Shown here in pieces: positions 12,400 to 25,039 of a stretch of DNA of 64,000 bases. Position 1 is the stretch's first letter. Every line of letters begins with the position of its first letter. Made by a program: the position numbers and the translations under genes. Origin of the DNA: Pollenia angustigena (lineage: Eukaryota > Arthropoda > Insecta > Diptera > Polleniidae); contig OV884058.1 of assembly GCA_930367215.1 (NCBI GenBank), positions 198,232,208 through 198,296,207 of the forward strand. Direction: 5' to 3'. The notes below the pieces were generated by a model. It was not told the DNA's origin and did no database searches. It was given only the letters and a program-made list of their open reading frames with translations.

Positions 12400-12620
12400 A
12401 AAACAAAATCCCGTATTCAATTTTTTCAAATAGTTTGTTTAAATACATCAAATACAAAAATAGAATGATGTCGGAAAACATATCGAGTCGGTCTGCCGCC
12501 GTTTTTGGTTACATTTCTTCTTCATTAGCAAAGGAAAGGATAAAGCAACAGTGAGTGATGAAGAAAAAACACTGTGAGTATAAATATGACTTCGTTCAAA
12601 AATTATTCCAACAAAAAAAT
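12400..12620. repeat. fragment related to the 42646-43924 TIR element
   Basis: 'atcccgtattc', 'agaatgatgtcggaaaac' and 'atatcgagtcgg' here match 'tcccgtattc', 'agaatgatgacgaaac' and 'atatcgggcc' at 42968-43055, and the reverse complement near 48415-48500. It is a truncated member of one interspersed family. Confidence 0.55.
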
Positions 12621-12969
12621 GTGTCTCAAAGCCAGCCGGCCGCTCTGCTCTGCTTCATCTTCGCCAACAGTGCTTGCTTGTGTGCGCGTCATTGCTTGTG
12701 CCAAAACTTTTTTGTTTGATTCAGCAAAATTATTTGTTTGAAATTTATATGAATTTCAGTAAACTTTTTGTTTGATTCTGTAAAATTATTTGTTTGAAAA
12801 AATCGGCGTTTTTTACGAATAAATCAAATGTTAAATTGAAAATCGAACTCAAATACCAGTTTTTATAAACTAAAGTGGAACAAATGTAAGTTCTGTTAAA
12901 TGAGGATATTTTTTGGTTCCATGCAGATTCATTAAAGTGAAGTTCGACTTTATATGTACATAAGTACAT

Positions 12970-12998
12970 ATCGAGCCCTTATACTATAAGGGCTCGAT
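12970..12998. repeat. perfect 29-bp palindrome
   Basis: ATCGAGCCCTTATA and its exact complement are separated by one base. A partial match, 'tagggctcgata', recurs at 13204-13214, so the 240 bp between may be a tiny TIR element. Confidence 0.85.
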
Positions 12999-13429
12999 AA
13001 AATAAAATTTTACAGAAGAAGGTTTTTTTTAAATATATTTGCTTCAATTCTAGGGTTTCGTTTGAAATTGCTTTTACTCTTATTTCGTAACGGTACTTCC
13101 CAGATATGTGAGATTTTTAGAGATGATGCAAATCATCAAAAATTATCGATTTTCATCAAAAAACAAAAATCTAAAATGATGTTGGTTACATAATTTTTGC
13201 TATTAGGGCTCGATATATTATGTATTATTTATACTTAAGAAGAGGTTTATTTTTTGTAACGTTTTTTTTCCAGTGAAAATAACTTAATAAAGAAGAAAAT
13301 TTTCTTATTTTTAAAGTTACCCCTTTTTTTCTCAGAATACCCCTTTTTGTGCGACTTTTCTTTTGAAAGTCCCCTTTTCGTGCCCCTTTTAAAAAAATTT
13401 AAACGGTAACGCTGGGTGGGTTTTTCTAT

Positions 13430-13785
13430 TTGGCGACTTTTTTTCGATTTTTGATATAACTTTACATATATTATTTCAGATTTTTTTAACAGTTTTTCAT
13501 ATTTTGGCAACTTTTTTTCACATGATGTTTGTTTTGTTATCATTTTAAGTGAATTTTTTATTCAGTCACTATTTAATTCTAATAGTATGAATGCAGGTCA
13601 AATTACCAGTAATGAAATCGATGAGGTTTTTTTTTTAACAGAATATATGATCTACATTTTATGTTATTAAAAAAAAAAAAATAACCGAAACTAAACAAAA
13701 TATACTTTCAGGTACTTTTTTGTATTTTTTTTCAGTTTTTGGCGATTTTTGACTGAAAAAATAAATTAGCTTTTTTTTTGTATAT
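13430..13785. repeat. dispersed 'ggcga' repeat, copy 1
   Basis: It shares 'gttatcattttaagtgaattt', 'attcagtcactatt' and 'ttggcgatttttgactg' with 59853-60180, in the same order. Related 'atggcgatttctcg' sequence lies at 54018-54110. No coding capacity is seen. Confidence 0.7.
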
Positions 13786-13789
13786 CGTT

Positions 13790-15094
13790 AATAAAAATGC
13801 TAAAAGGCGTAACTAACTAAAAATTCAAAATCGAGTTTTTGATTGATTATTATGAATGCCATTAAACTACATGTCTTGACAAAACTTCACACTTCTGCGA
13901 TTAAAAACCGCGCTTTTATTAACAAAAAACAAAGATACGTAACTACAAGTATTTTTATTTGATGTATGCTAAACGACGTAATTCCACATTTTTTTGTCTA
14001 GCAAAATATAATAAAATGGTGTAAATCTGTGTGTAAGGGAGCCACACAGAATGCTAACCAATCTACAATTTGGGTGAAGAACTACATGGCACTAAAAGGT
14101 GGGAAATGATCTTCACTTGAGATTGGAATTATAACCACTCAGATGAGTGATTATAATTATGAGAGGGTGGGTAAAAGAAATAATAAAAAAAGAGTAAAGT
14201 TGTTAGGGATTTCTTTTAACCAATGTAATTTTATGATCAGCAAGTATTTTTACCTTTGAGGTTTGGGTTTCCTTTCTACAGTAGTAAATAAAAATCACTT
14301 GGGTAAGTTTGTATGTTTAGTGTAGGTGTTCATTGCAATTAGTATGTAGAAATTTAGCAAGTAAGTACTTTATTCGAAAATAAACAATTTTAATTTAACT
14401 TTAGGTTTGTAGGTTAAGTTACAATGGATTTAAGTATAGATTTTAAGTTTAATGTAAGAAGTTTTATTACGACTGTTAGCATCTGTTGCTAAGGCAAAAG
14501 TGCAAGATAAAAAAATTTTTAGACTTTAGGAATCTGTCGGCTTACAGATAGCCGAATCCAACTGGAATTACTCCGAATTCTTATTAGGATTTACAAATGT
14601 ATGTTACGTTACGACTTCATGCCATCTATACATCACTGCTGGCACTACAACAGTGATAACCAAGCCCCGAACTAACCAAGCCCTGAACGAACGCACACAA
14701 AGATATTATGTACTTGTGTGCGGTCGCAGAGACTCATGATAGTCTAATGTTTTGAAACGAACAAAGTTGTTGTATACATGTGAATTGCCGACCGTGTCTG
14801 TGTGAAAAATACGATTATTGACTGACTCGCGAGCCTATGGAGTGGTTATCACTGCACTACAATAATATAATTTACTTGATTGTAACTTACAAAATAATTT
14901 ACATATTACTTCAAATGATTTCAATTATTTTTAATTATACTTTACAGGTTTTTTTCTGGCTTCACATAATTATTTTCCTTTTAAATTCAGTAATTTCCCT
15001 ATTATTCTTATTTTACTTCAATTCAAATTTAATTTAATTCTTAATTCCTAATTAAATACGTTACATGTTTTTAAATTTAATTTAATTCATAAAT
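13790..15094. other. AT-rich stretch without recognised features
   Basis: No reading frame, splice-bounded exon, RNA gene or repeat could be supported here. The 66-residue hydrophobic frame at 14837 lies in T-rich sequence and looks like chance. Confidence 0.5.
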
Positions 15095-15101
15095 GTTCAT
15101 G
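15095..15101 (+). repeat. hAT target site duplication, left
   Basis: GTTCATG directly abuts the element and is repeated at 17223-17229. Confidence 0.85.
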
Positions 15102-15778
15102 CAGGCGCGGATTCAGGGGGGGTGAAATAAGGAAATTTCCCCCCCGTAAATTATAAAAATATGTTTTGTTTATTTCGATAATACAAGAATACCCATTAAT
15201 ATTATCTTTTTTTAATGTACAAAATTTTTGGAAATCCTAGCAAGGTTTTTTTTGTTTTTTTATTGAATCTCTAACGAAATTTTCAATGAGTAATTTTTTG
15301 TTTTTTTATTGAATCTCTAACCAAAGAGTAAACGTTTGACTTGAAAATGCGTGCGGTTGAATTATTAAAAAGCCTTATGGCCATTTTCTCATTAGGTGAT
15401 TATCTTTTTTCCCAACGAAAAACTGCACATTAAAGAAATTTGGTTTTCTCAATGTCTCATTTGCTTCGGTTTTATCGCAAAGCTAACCGGCACTCATCTG
15501 CCAATTATTTATTTTGCTTTTATTTGCCGTACAGATAAATTCAATCAGCTGACTCCCAACTTTTACATGTATTTTGAGTGGCGTTGCCAGCTGAAAACAA
15601 TGTTTTTTGTCGGTATATTGAGAAACCCAAAATCGTTAACGGACAGTTTATCGGTCCAATATATTTATGTTAACATTAAGTAACAGACAGTTTTTCGATA
15701 CATTGAGAAAATGGCCATTAGTATTTGCAATATTTATGTATATATGTGTTATATGAAAAGAATCCTATTCGATAATTT

Positions 15779-16141
15779 TTGACGAACGCACGGATTTGTC
15801 GGGAAAAAGCCAGATTTCCTTATCTTTTAAATATTTCAACATACAACAAAAAGTTGTTAGGCAAGAATTGTTTTGGCTTTGTTGTAAAAGCATTTGAAGA
15901 GCCTTCACAGGATATTGATAATGACGCTGATGTGTCAATTGATGCGATGGCACTATCATCAACAGTTCTTCAAACTTTGACAAATTTTTGTCTTGACCTA
16001 AAACATTGTATAGGAGTTGGAACTGATGGGAGTCGTTTGATGTCAGCAGAAAATGAAGCTGTTAAAAAATTCTGGAAACCGCGACAAATGCGAAACAAAC
16101 GCCTTGCTATTTCCCGTAAATCAGGCAAAATACGTTTTTAG
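15779..16141 (+). pseudogene. hAT transposase fragment (core region)
   Basis: The 120-codon open stretch contains 'FCLDLKHCIGVGTDGSRLMS' (around residues 70-90), which matches the conserved hAT core block in which a glycine-rich 'G.DG...MS' motif follows an 'L' helix. Upstream coding sequence is not in frame and the frame closes at 16141. More transposase-like sequence follows only in other frames. The open stretch is therefore a relic, not a gene, and its apparent start codon has no meaning. Confidence 0.75.
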
Positions 16142-16905
16142 TAAAGTATTTGGGAGCCAAACTCACATTATGCGAGACAAGATGGGTGGACCGTCACGAC
16201 TAAGCTTTACACTTTGCAACAAGTGTACATCATATAGTAGAAGCTTTGGAAAAAATATCTGAGTGGAAAGGTAAAAATACTTCATCAAGAGCCTTATATT
16301 AAGGAACTCACTTAGAACTTTTGAATTTATTTGCGGAATAAACATATTAAGTGTGATACTTTTTGTAACACAGCCGCTTAGTATCATTTTACAAAAGCAC
16401 GATATAGATCTTCAAAAAGGATCAAGCCTTATCAAAACTTTAATCATGTGCTTGAAGAAAAAAGAAATAAAGCCGAAGAACAATTTAAAGTGATTTTTAA
16501 AAAAGTTAAAGTTATTTGCGTTCAAATCGAGGTGCCAACCTAAAAAACAAGATTTGAACGAAATAATCACATCCAAAATGTTGAAGATTTCTACCGAGCT
16601 GTAGGTTTCATTCTCTGATTGAATTTATTTTAGAAGATCTCAAAACACCTTTCCAATAGATATCTTTAATGTATTGAACATACCAAAACTTCTACTCAAA
16701 GTGTAATCAAGTCATATACAGATATAAAACTTTTAAAACCACAACTCGAGATAAACACCTACTAACATCTAAACTTGAGCCTGAACTGTAGCATTGGCAA
16801 CAAACATGAAAATTATCTGAAAATCTATCAGATAATGTTGTAGATGCTTTAATAAACTGTGATGAAGATATCTACCTAAATCTAAGAAAAATATTTCAAA
16901 TTTTC

Positions 16906-16998
16906 GTTTCAATGCCCGTAAGTAATGCTACGAGCGAGAGGTCATTTCCTACCCTTCGTCAAATAAAAACATGGCTCAGATCAACAATGACAAACTGA
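16906..16998 (+). pseudogene. hAT C-terminal dimerisation domain fragment
   Basis: Reading from 16906 gives VSMPVSNATSERSFPTLRQI followed by KTWLRSTMTN and a stop at 16996. 'N..SERSFS.L..IK..LRS.M' is the signature of the hAT C-terminal dimerisation region. It is separated from the core fragment by about 760 bp of frame-disrupted sequence and ends early at the stop, so the domain is incomplete. Confidence 0.85.
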
Positions 16999-17222
16999 AC
17001 ATAGACTGTACTATCTAAATTTGCCTCACAAGGAAATCATAAATTGCTTTTTAAAAAAGATAAGTTTATTTTAATATATATTGAATATTTTATTTAACCT
17101 TATTGTTGAGTTTTTTTAATATAATATACACAAATTGCTTTTAATAAACTTTTAAAAACAAATTTTTTTTTGTATCATAAAAAATTTCCCCCCCCCTAAG
17201 GCTCAAGCTGGATCCGCGCCTG

Positions 17223-17229
17223 GTTCATG
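17223..17229 (+). repeat. hAT target site duplication, right
   Basis: GTTCATG, identical to 15095-15101. Confidence 0.85.
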
Positions 17230-17274
17230 ACATGTTACGTTCATATTTATATGCTTTTTTCAAAATCTTCAAAT

Positions 17275-17890
17275 GAGCACCGTCTTGTTGAATCCAAAAG
17301 CCAAAAAAATCATACGGCCACAACGTTCTGAATTGACGCTAAATGCCCAACGACACTTCCAGACCATAATGCGCACCAAACAGTGCGTGTGAGAGGTGAG
17401 CTGCAGAGAAGTTTGTTCGGAAAATTAGCATTGAAAGCATGTTGCTCTAGCACCCTATCAGCATATCTACGGCGCTGTTAATTGTAAGCTGGCTTAAATT
17501 ATTGCGTGAGTTGAATTTTATAAGGAAAGAGGTGCAAATCAAAAGGCATCCTACGCCATAATGAGCCGTAAGATACGCTCAATTGCTGTAAACGCCGTGG
17601 AATTAAAAATTAATAAGCGATATTTTCGGTAGTATGCACATAATGATGATGCACAGGCTATGAATACATCTGTAACGCTTCCAGTTTCTGCAAATTTTTT
17701 ATAATCTTGCCAATTCCTTGCACAGTAGGTCGATTAAGACGACCATCATCATCCTGTAATACTCGAAAAGTGGCCACGTTTGACACCACTTTTGTAGTAA
17801 GTTCGGTTGTTGAAAGATCCATTTTCGTAAATGGCAAACTTTATACTTAATAAATGACACCTCAGATGGCAGATATTTAATGGTTGACAT
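17275..17890 (-). pseudogene. Tc1/mariner transposase relic
   Basis: Read on the minus strand, an N-terminal-like stretch near 17700-17830 gives 'FRVLQDDDGRLNRPTVQGIG' with frameshifts. It is followed near 17400-17500 by 'YADRVLEQHAFNANFPNKL' and 'TVWCALWSGSVVGHL', then near 17280 'WIQQDGAH'. These match in order the helix-turn-helix, the 'VWC.LW..G..GP' block and the 'QQDGA' block of mariner-type transposases. Stops and frameshifts between them show it is dead. Terminal repeats were not found. It lies next to the hAT element but is a separate relic. Confidence 0.7.
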
Positions 17891-19340
17891 GCTTACCAGC
17901 GGATTTAAAACCTCTTTATGGATTACACTTTATATTTAAAACTATAAATAGTAGCTTTTTGAAAATCATCTATATAAAGCAAAACTTGATGAAAAAGTGT
18001 TATAAAAACATTTTCAATTAAAGTTTTAATTGATAATGGTTAATAAATAAACTAAAAGCTCAACCATAATATGCATAGCCTTGCTTAACCTACTGTCAAA
18101 AATTAACAAAAAGTCTCTCAAATGTACTTAAGAAAACAAAACCAAAATAAAAAAATCATTTGATTCCGTACGGAATGCGCGATTAGATTCGTACCTTGCT
18201 TTAGCACATGACAGTTTCATTAAACTTAGCAAAAAGTTTCCTTAAGTTCAATATGGTTTGCCTCATATAATTTACATGTATTCGCACATTCGCATTCGCA
18301 TTAAGAGTCTAAGCAATCAGCCTTAACAGTGATATTTAATTATGGAAAGCATACTTAAATTCGGTGTACTATAATATCGTAATAAACTTAATCACCTTAA
18401 AAAAATGTGTATACAACTTAAACTGAAATTTTTTGGTTTTAAATGAAAAAAATAAATGGAAAGATAGTCAGGGGTGTGTTGAAAATCGAAAACGTAAAAC
18501 GCAAGAAATTTTAAAGTCGTTTTCAAATAAGATTTCTGCAATAAAATATTTTTATGACAAATATTTATTAAACAGAATTTTATAACAAATATTATACAAA
18601 TTGGATTAAGTGTTTTAAAAACAATTTCCAAATTCTTACGTTTTACGCTGTTGGTATTTTTTTTTACCTTTTATCAGTGTTATTTTTTCTATTGCTTTGT
18701 TTTCCTACTTTTTACATCAAAGCCAATCAAACTTGTTTTATGATAGTAAAATAAAAAGTAATTTTTAAATTAATTTCAAACTAAATATCATAAAATTGTC
18801 TTAATTCAAGTTCAGGTTCACAATGCTTAAATATCGTTTATTGTTTTTTTTCAAGTGTAATAATAGTGCACTAAATAGGGTTGCCAGTTTTCTTTTCCGA
18901 AAAATAGCAGGAACAATTTCAAAAACATTGAAAAAACGCGGGATCTTTGAAAGTTTCGCTGGACCAATAAGATAAAATAAAATAATTATATTTTAAAGAA
19001 TTTTTAATTTCAAAAGGATGTATGTATTAATAAAGTGTAGAAAACAAATAATTAGGGAATTCACATGGTGTACTATTGTGTTGTATTTATCGTACGTGCT
19101 AAAACTTTACCACAGTTGTAAATATGTTGTTGGTATCTTTCATGTTTATATATTTTACGACAATACAAACTGAGGTTGTCTGGTTTTCATGTGTACTATG
19201 TAGTATGTTCAGTGTCAGCTGTTTTTACCGTTTTGTATTTTTTTATTCTTCTGTTTTGATAATATTAATTTAATTAGTAAATACTAAAATTTTCATAAAT
19301 ATCGTCTTCCTCTTCTTCATCGCCTAGAAATAAACTTTTT

Positions 19341-19373
<33 letters not shown>

Positions 19374-19640
19374 AAACCATTAAATTCTTACTTGTTTCAA
19401 CCATTAGTATGTCGGATGCAAACTTTTCACACAAAACCGTAAAAATTTTATCTTTTTCGCTTCTTGCCGGCTTTTTTTATATTTTTATTTTTTGCTCTGA
19501 CGTTGATTTGAAGTTTTTATGACTTATGATTTAGAAAATACAATATGCTACTCACATATGTACAATTTTTTCAAATATGAATTACGACTTATGACTCTGA
19601 GCCACCATGTGAATTCCCTAAATAAAAATAATAATTCAGT
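17891..19640. other. intergenic or intronic AT-rich sequence
   Basis: No gene is supported. An A-run of 28 lies at 19345-19372. The stretch near 18140-18260 ('attccgtacggaatg...aaaagtttccttaag') has a weak relative at 39850-39930, probably an old dispersed repeat. Confidence 0.5.
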
Positions 19641-21500
19641 TAAGTCCAACCAAGTCCAGCCAAGTCACCCTACATTACAGTATTTTTAAACTAATTTTCG
19701 AGAGTGAACCATGAACCCTCCAAAAGAAAATTATGTTATGAGGTAAGATTCATGTAAAACATTTTTTTGCCGAATATTGTTTAGATAACTTTACAAATAT
19801 GAAATTTGTTTGTCTCTAAGTGATTTTAGGATTTTATGGTTAATGGGACCTAGTGTTTATTTTGGACCAGAAAACGGCTTTGTGCGATTGCAAAAAATTC
19901 GCATTAAATCAACAACATCAAATACACTCATTTCTCAAACTTTCTCAGACACACACATCGGTGTTGTTTTAAAATTCATTCAAGTCATGCACAGCGTATT
20001 GGCTTTGCCATTAATACCGTGTTTAGCTTCGTTCGCCAATTATTGCTTTGGTAAAAAACATATACAAAGAAAAATACACAAAAATCATTGCTCTGATGAC
20101 TATTCAGCAGCTGAAACAATTTCCATAGAAACAGAAGACGTTTTTATTTTTTATCATTTCTTAAAAAGTACAGTAGTTCTGTATGTACAATGTATTATTG
20201 TTTTTGTTGTTAATAATAGGACTAGTCCAAACACGCGCGTAAATTGCAGCCCACAAGGGACTAGGACTAGTCCAAAAGTAACCCAAACGTATGGAAAAAA
20301 CATGGTCTACTTAACATTACGATGTTCTAGGGCAGGACCATATAGCCCAGCTTTGGATTACAAAGGAGTAGTATTAAAACTACTCCATGGTATACTCAAG
20401 AGGATTAGTTTTGAAGTCGTTTAAAAACGAACACATTTCGTTAAAAAACGAAGACATGTCGTCCCACTACAAACACTTTTTAACAATGGCATGGTCCATG
20501 CTTGCATTACATCGGCCTAGTCCAATTGATCAACATCAGGTGGTCCAATTTTATTTGCAGGGTAAACACAAAATCAAATGGGACAATACAACTAGTTTAT
20601 TTGAACTTATGCCTACAACAATCATACATACCAACAAAGCGACTCGTACTCATTCCAATTTACATTCGTCGTTGTGCCATCGAGTGGACAATGACTACTT
20701 AAATGCAAAAGCAAAAGAATAAATGCCGTTTCACTTTAAGAAATTGTGTTATTGCGTGCGCAACAATAAATGCAAACAAAGCACTTTCAATAAAAAACTC
20801 ACACATGCACAAATCAAATGTGTACAAAACGATGTCAAAATTACCAACGTTGAACTTTGTTTTGCAGGCATAGAGTTAATGTAAATGCATATGAATAAAT
20901 CAACAAAAATAGTGGATTTTACAGTTCTCTGTTTTGGACCTACCAGCACAACATTTTTTCATGACATAGAAGTTATCATAAAAGTAATTGTCGACAATTT
21001 ATGTAAATACCGAAATTGCTAAGGAAGTTGGCAATTAAAACTTTTTTTTGGGGGTAGTATTTGTATGGTAGCTATGGTCAAATATGGACCGGTTCCAGTA
21101 AAATTTTGTTATAAAATATGTTTGGACCAAATTTAACCTAAATATCAACATAATCAGATGGTTTTTGGACAAAAAGACGGTATTTCGGAAAGAAGTTTGT
21201 ATGGTACGTGCTATGCGAAATTGTGTACCGATACTAACCATACTCAATAGGCTTTGTCATTGTGAGAGTTGGAACATGTGTTTTTATGTACTAAATATCA
21301 TCATATTATCTTAGAAATTGTGACCTGTACTTTTCGCACAAGGTTTACATGGACTCCCAGCCAGCCGGACGGACGAACATCGTTAAATCGATTCAAATAG
21401 TGATTCTAAAACGATCGGTATACTAAAACGTAGGTCTAGGACCAAGATTTTAAGGTGTTACAGGCAATAGCACAAACGCATAATACCGTCTGCACTAAAT
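19640..21500 (+). repeat. dispersed repeat copy, split by an insertion
   Basis: The left part (19640-19800: 'aagtccaaccaagtcc', 'cattacagtattt', 'tgaggtaag') matches the start of the family as seen at 50090-50210. The right part (21040-21500: 'tatggtcaaatatggaccg', 'cagccagccggacgg', 'gatcggtatactaaaacg') matches its end. About 1.2 kb separates them and includes the MITE at 20213-20562. The 204-codon frame beginning with TTG at 19810 spans repeat and MITE sequence and is not a gene. Confidence 0.6.
20213..20562 (-). mobile_element. MITE, inverted copy of 41638-41995
   Basis: In opposite orientation it repeats the 358-bp element at 41638-41995: 'ggactagtccaaa', 'cccaaacgtatgg', 'ctactccatgg' and 'gcatggtccatgcttgcatt' occur in the same order. 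The right end 'attttatttgcaggg' is preserved; the left end is eroded to 'aataataggact'. Confidence 0.75.
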
Positions 21501-22194
21501 ATTGTGGTTACAATAAGTAAAAGTTTTCATTCATACACACAAAACAATCCATGCCTTAAGGGCCAAATGCACTAGTTAACTGCTTGTCCAGAAGGCGAAT
21601 TAACTCGTGTAGTGTGCTGGACGTAATATTCCATTTCGTATTTAAATGTTTTGATATTTCATCCAGCATCGTCGGTGTGACACATATAAACACAATTTCA
21701 CAAATACTACCACAATGCTTGATGAGTATTTTGATCAGTGTATTTAGGCCTTTATAAAAACGTATACTAAAAATTTTTGAAACTGTGGTTGGGTATTTAG
21801 AATAGTAAAAAAATCATTTTTAATCATATCTGACATGTCCAATGCTTACATCTTTGTTGCATACAGGTTATTTTGCCATTAAAAAAGTTTCCTTTTTTTT
21901 GGCCATGAATAATCCAATTCCCAGTTATTATTTAAATGAGTCAATCTTTTTGTATTTTGTACTTTGCAATTAACAAACATTTTTTTCTCGGGATTCACAA
22001 ATATTTGCGGTTGTTACTTTTAAAGTTTGTTTAACTCGTTTTAAGTAAACACAGTATCGTTTTTATTTATGGTCACCACTACACAGAAAACATCACACAG
22101 AGTTAAAACTTCATCAGTTCGGTGAGGGGGTATCAAAAGTGATACATTATGCCATTCACTAGAAAGTTAGTTACTGATGCTTAACTAAAAAAAG

Positions 22195-22390
22195 TAAAAA
22201 ATTGAAGTCGGCCAAGCCCGACCATTTAATACCCTACATTACAATATATAAAGACACATTTTCAAGATTGTACTCTATTTGTGATTCATGGCCAATCATG
22301 GACCCGGCGAACCAGAATTGTGTCATGAGGTTAAAATTTATATAAGAATTCTTTGTGTCGAATAATCACTCTTATCGTGGTTGGCGAATT
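22195..22390 (+). repeat. dispersed repeat, 5' fragment
   Basis: 'gtcggccaagcccgaccatt', 'aataccctacattac' and 'tgaggttaaaattt' match the beginning of the family at 50090 and 54655. Only the first 200 bp are present. Confidence 0.6.
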
Positions 22391-22727
22391 TGAAATACGC
22401 CTGCGACTGTTTGGTTATAGATAAAAGCGATTTATTGCAAAGATGTGTAATTATTTCATTTTGCTCTGAGCCATTATATTTGATATAGAATTGCAGTGTA
22501 GTTACTGAGTTTTGGAAGCCTTTGAAATAAAGGTAATATAGATTTCAATGTGAAGAATAGGATTCAATCAAAAAACTTAAAAAATGTAATTATTGCGTTC
22601 TGTTATGGACCTCCTCAATTGATTTATATACAAGCTATGTATGTATAAACAAAAAAAAAAAATGCTTTTTTAGGATTTTTATGGGTATTTTAAAGAATAA
22701 TAATTGTTTTTAATAGCTTTATTTAAT

Positions 22728-22844
22728 TACAGTATATGTAAAGCAGTCAAAATATTATCGACATTTTGCTTTCTCTACATGCCAATAAGCATGGTTGCAT
22801 TTCTTCTATTAGCTGAAAGCAGTTGCTACGCTTGTTATAATGTG
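22728..22844 (+). other. possible terminal exon interrupted by the palindrome
   Basis: A plausible 3' splice site ('ttatttaattacag' ending about 22731) precedes an open frame for a hydrophobic peptide ending ...SSCYACYNV at 22844. In the flank beyond the palindrome, the repeated AATGTG is followed directly by TGA (36967-36969 region), so without the insertion the frame would have stopped there. There is no homology to a known protein, and chance is a real possibility. Confidence 0.2.
22839..22844 (+). repeat. 6-bp target site duplication, left
   Basis: AATGTG immediately before the first base of the palindrome, identical in orientation and sequence to 36961-36966. Confidence 0.85.
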
Positions 22845-22989
22845 AGTAGTGTGTTTGTGTATGTCCTACAGCACCTTTTTCATACAAAAGTTGGGAGCAT
22901 GTTGTAAGTGTTGCCATAGTGTTATAATATTGACCATTTTAGTGCTTTTTTTTTGCGCTTTTTTTGGGAAATAAAAAAACGCTTAAAAT

Positions 22990-23836
22990 ATTTATAATTA
23001 CTCTTATCGAGGAATTAAAAACCGGGAAACCAAAATAACAACAAAATTGATATTTCGAGGATATTTAAGGGTTGATTTGAATATATATTTAGGATTTGAA
23101 AAATTTTGTGAAGAAAATACCAACAAAATGGATATTTTGAGGGGATTTAAGCGTTTATTTGAATATTTATTTAGGATTTTACAAATTTTGTGAAGAAAAT
23201 ACCAACAAAATGGGTATTTTGAGGGGCTATAAGCGTTAATTTGAATATTTATTAAGGATTTTAAAAATTTTGTGAAGAAAATACCAACAAAATGGGTATT
23301 TTGAGGGGGTTTAAGCGTTGATTTGAATATTTATTTAGGATTTGAAAAATTTTGTGAAGAAAATATCATAAAAATGGATATCTTAAGGGGATTTAAGCGT
23401 TGATTTGAATATTTATTTAGGATTTTAAAAATTTTGTGAAGAAAACACCAACAAAATGGGTATTTTGAGGGGTTTTAAGCGTTAATTTGAATATTTATTT
23501 AGGATTTTAAAAATTTTGTGAAGAAAATACCAACAAAATGGGTATTTTGAGGGGATTTAAGCGTTGATTTGAATATTTATTTAGGACTTGAAAAATTTTG
23601 TGAAGAAAATACCAACAAAATGGTTATTTTGAGGGGATTTAAGCGTTGATTTGAATATTTATTTAGGATTTTAAAAATTTTGTGAAGAAAATACCAACAA
23701 AATGGGTATTTTGAGGGGATTTAAGAGTTGATTTGAATATTTATTTAGGATTTGAAAAATTTTGTGAAGAAAATACCAATAAAATGGATATTTTGAGGGG
23801 ATTTAAGCGTTGATTTGAATATTTATTTAGGATTTT
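22990..23836 (+). repeat. 82-bp tandem repeats, outer array, left arm (about 10 copies)
   Basis: Copies begin 'gaatatttatttaggatt' at 23079, 23161, 23243, 23325, 23407, 23489, 23571, 23653, 23735 and 23817, exactly 82 bp apart. Each holds 'ttgtgaagaaaatacc', 'aacaaaatgggtattttg' and 'aggggatttaagcgttg'. Copies differ by a few bases from one another but match their mirror copies in the right arm. Confidence 0.97.
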
Positions 23837-25039
23837 TATATATATATGTACACAATCGACAAATGGTTGAAGAGAGAATTAATCTATTTTTAACAACCAT
23901 TTGCTTTTTTTCTGGTCCTTTAACATATATTTTTGAAATTAAGTGCTTTTTTAGTACTTTTATTCAAAAAACGCTACAAATATTTATAAATACTGTTTTG
24001 GAGCAAATACGAATATAATGGTAAAAGGGAAATGTAGTAGAACGGAAGTTCATTTAGTAAAAGTTGGTAAAATTTTACGAAGATGATAAAATTTGTTTGC
24101 TTACGAGTTTTTGTCTTGAATATTTATTTAGGATTTGTATAGTCATTTATATGTATACACAATCAACAAATGGTTGAAGAAAGAACTGATCGTGAGATAA
24201 TTATTTTTTAGTTTTTAGTTTTTTTTGTGTGTTTAGGATAGTAGCCTTATTTATTATGATTACGCTGTATCGGTTTTCTACTAACAGAAAAAATTATATA
24301 TGTATGTTGATAAAAATTTCATTCTTAAAGATATTATATCATTTGTTTATATTAACGAACTCTTAATGTTTGTTTAATATGTCGTTGATTTGACATTCTA
24401 CAATGTAAGTTTAGTGAAGAATTTAATTCGATTTATGCTTATGATACAGTTCATTCATAATAAAATTTATATTTTAATAACCATAGTAATGTTTTGATAA
24501 CACTTAAAAAATGTTCATATATAGTATAAACTTGAAGTTGAGTACACCATTAAAATTAAATAATATTGAAAAAATAAAATCATATAACAAAATCAATAAA
24601 GATTATCAAAAAAAAATGGACAACAAAGGGTTTTTGAATATTAAATAAGGAAAAAACCCAATATATCTGCTTATAATTTATCATTATAACCACTTTATAT
24701 TTTTTTTTTTTATAGTTTAATAACCATACATATTATATAATACCATATCATTCAGTATAAACCCATTCCATAACAACCCATAGAATATTATATAAACCCA
24801 TACTATTTATATAATTAAAACCACAAAAAAAAAATCATAAAATATATATATTAAAAATTAATGTATAACATAAACTTAAAGTCGCTTATGCCAACTAAAT
24901 AATTAATCTGATACATTTTCAACTTTTTTTCTTTGATTTATGTGTGTGTGTGTTGCTAAAAATTTCATTTGTTTGTATTAACTAACTCGTAGTGTTTGTT
25001 TAATATATCGTATTACAATTATTCAAAAATTAAAATTAT

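Larger units (their letters stand above)
15102..17222 (+). mobile_element. hAT superfamily DNA transposon, inactive
   Basis: The 2121-bp element begins CAGGCGCGGATTCAG and ends with the near complement CTGGATCCGCGCCTG. It is flanked by the 7-bp direct repeat GTTCATG; hAT elements normally duplicate 8 bp, so one base has probably changed. Subterminal C-runs ('ttccccccc' at both ends) add to the symmetry. Transposase fragments inside are broken by stops and frameshifts. A short direct duplication ('ttgtttttttattgaatctc') lies near 15254 and 15299. The transposase type recalls THAP/ZMYM-related hATs, which is inference. Confidence 0.9.

Noticed and set aside
12094..12554. Three overlapping Phe/Trp-rich frames of 61-124 codons
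   Set aside because: They arise from T-rich 'gggccatttttc' repeats of the foldback arm; three frames are open at once and none has a domain.
19810..20424. 204-codon frame on the plus strand
   Set aside because: It begins with TTG, runs from dispersed repeat into a MITE, and shows no domain.
22990..23836. CRISPR-like array
   Set aside because: The 82-bp units are contiguous with no unique spacers, and the DNA is eukaryotic.
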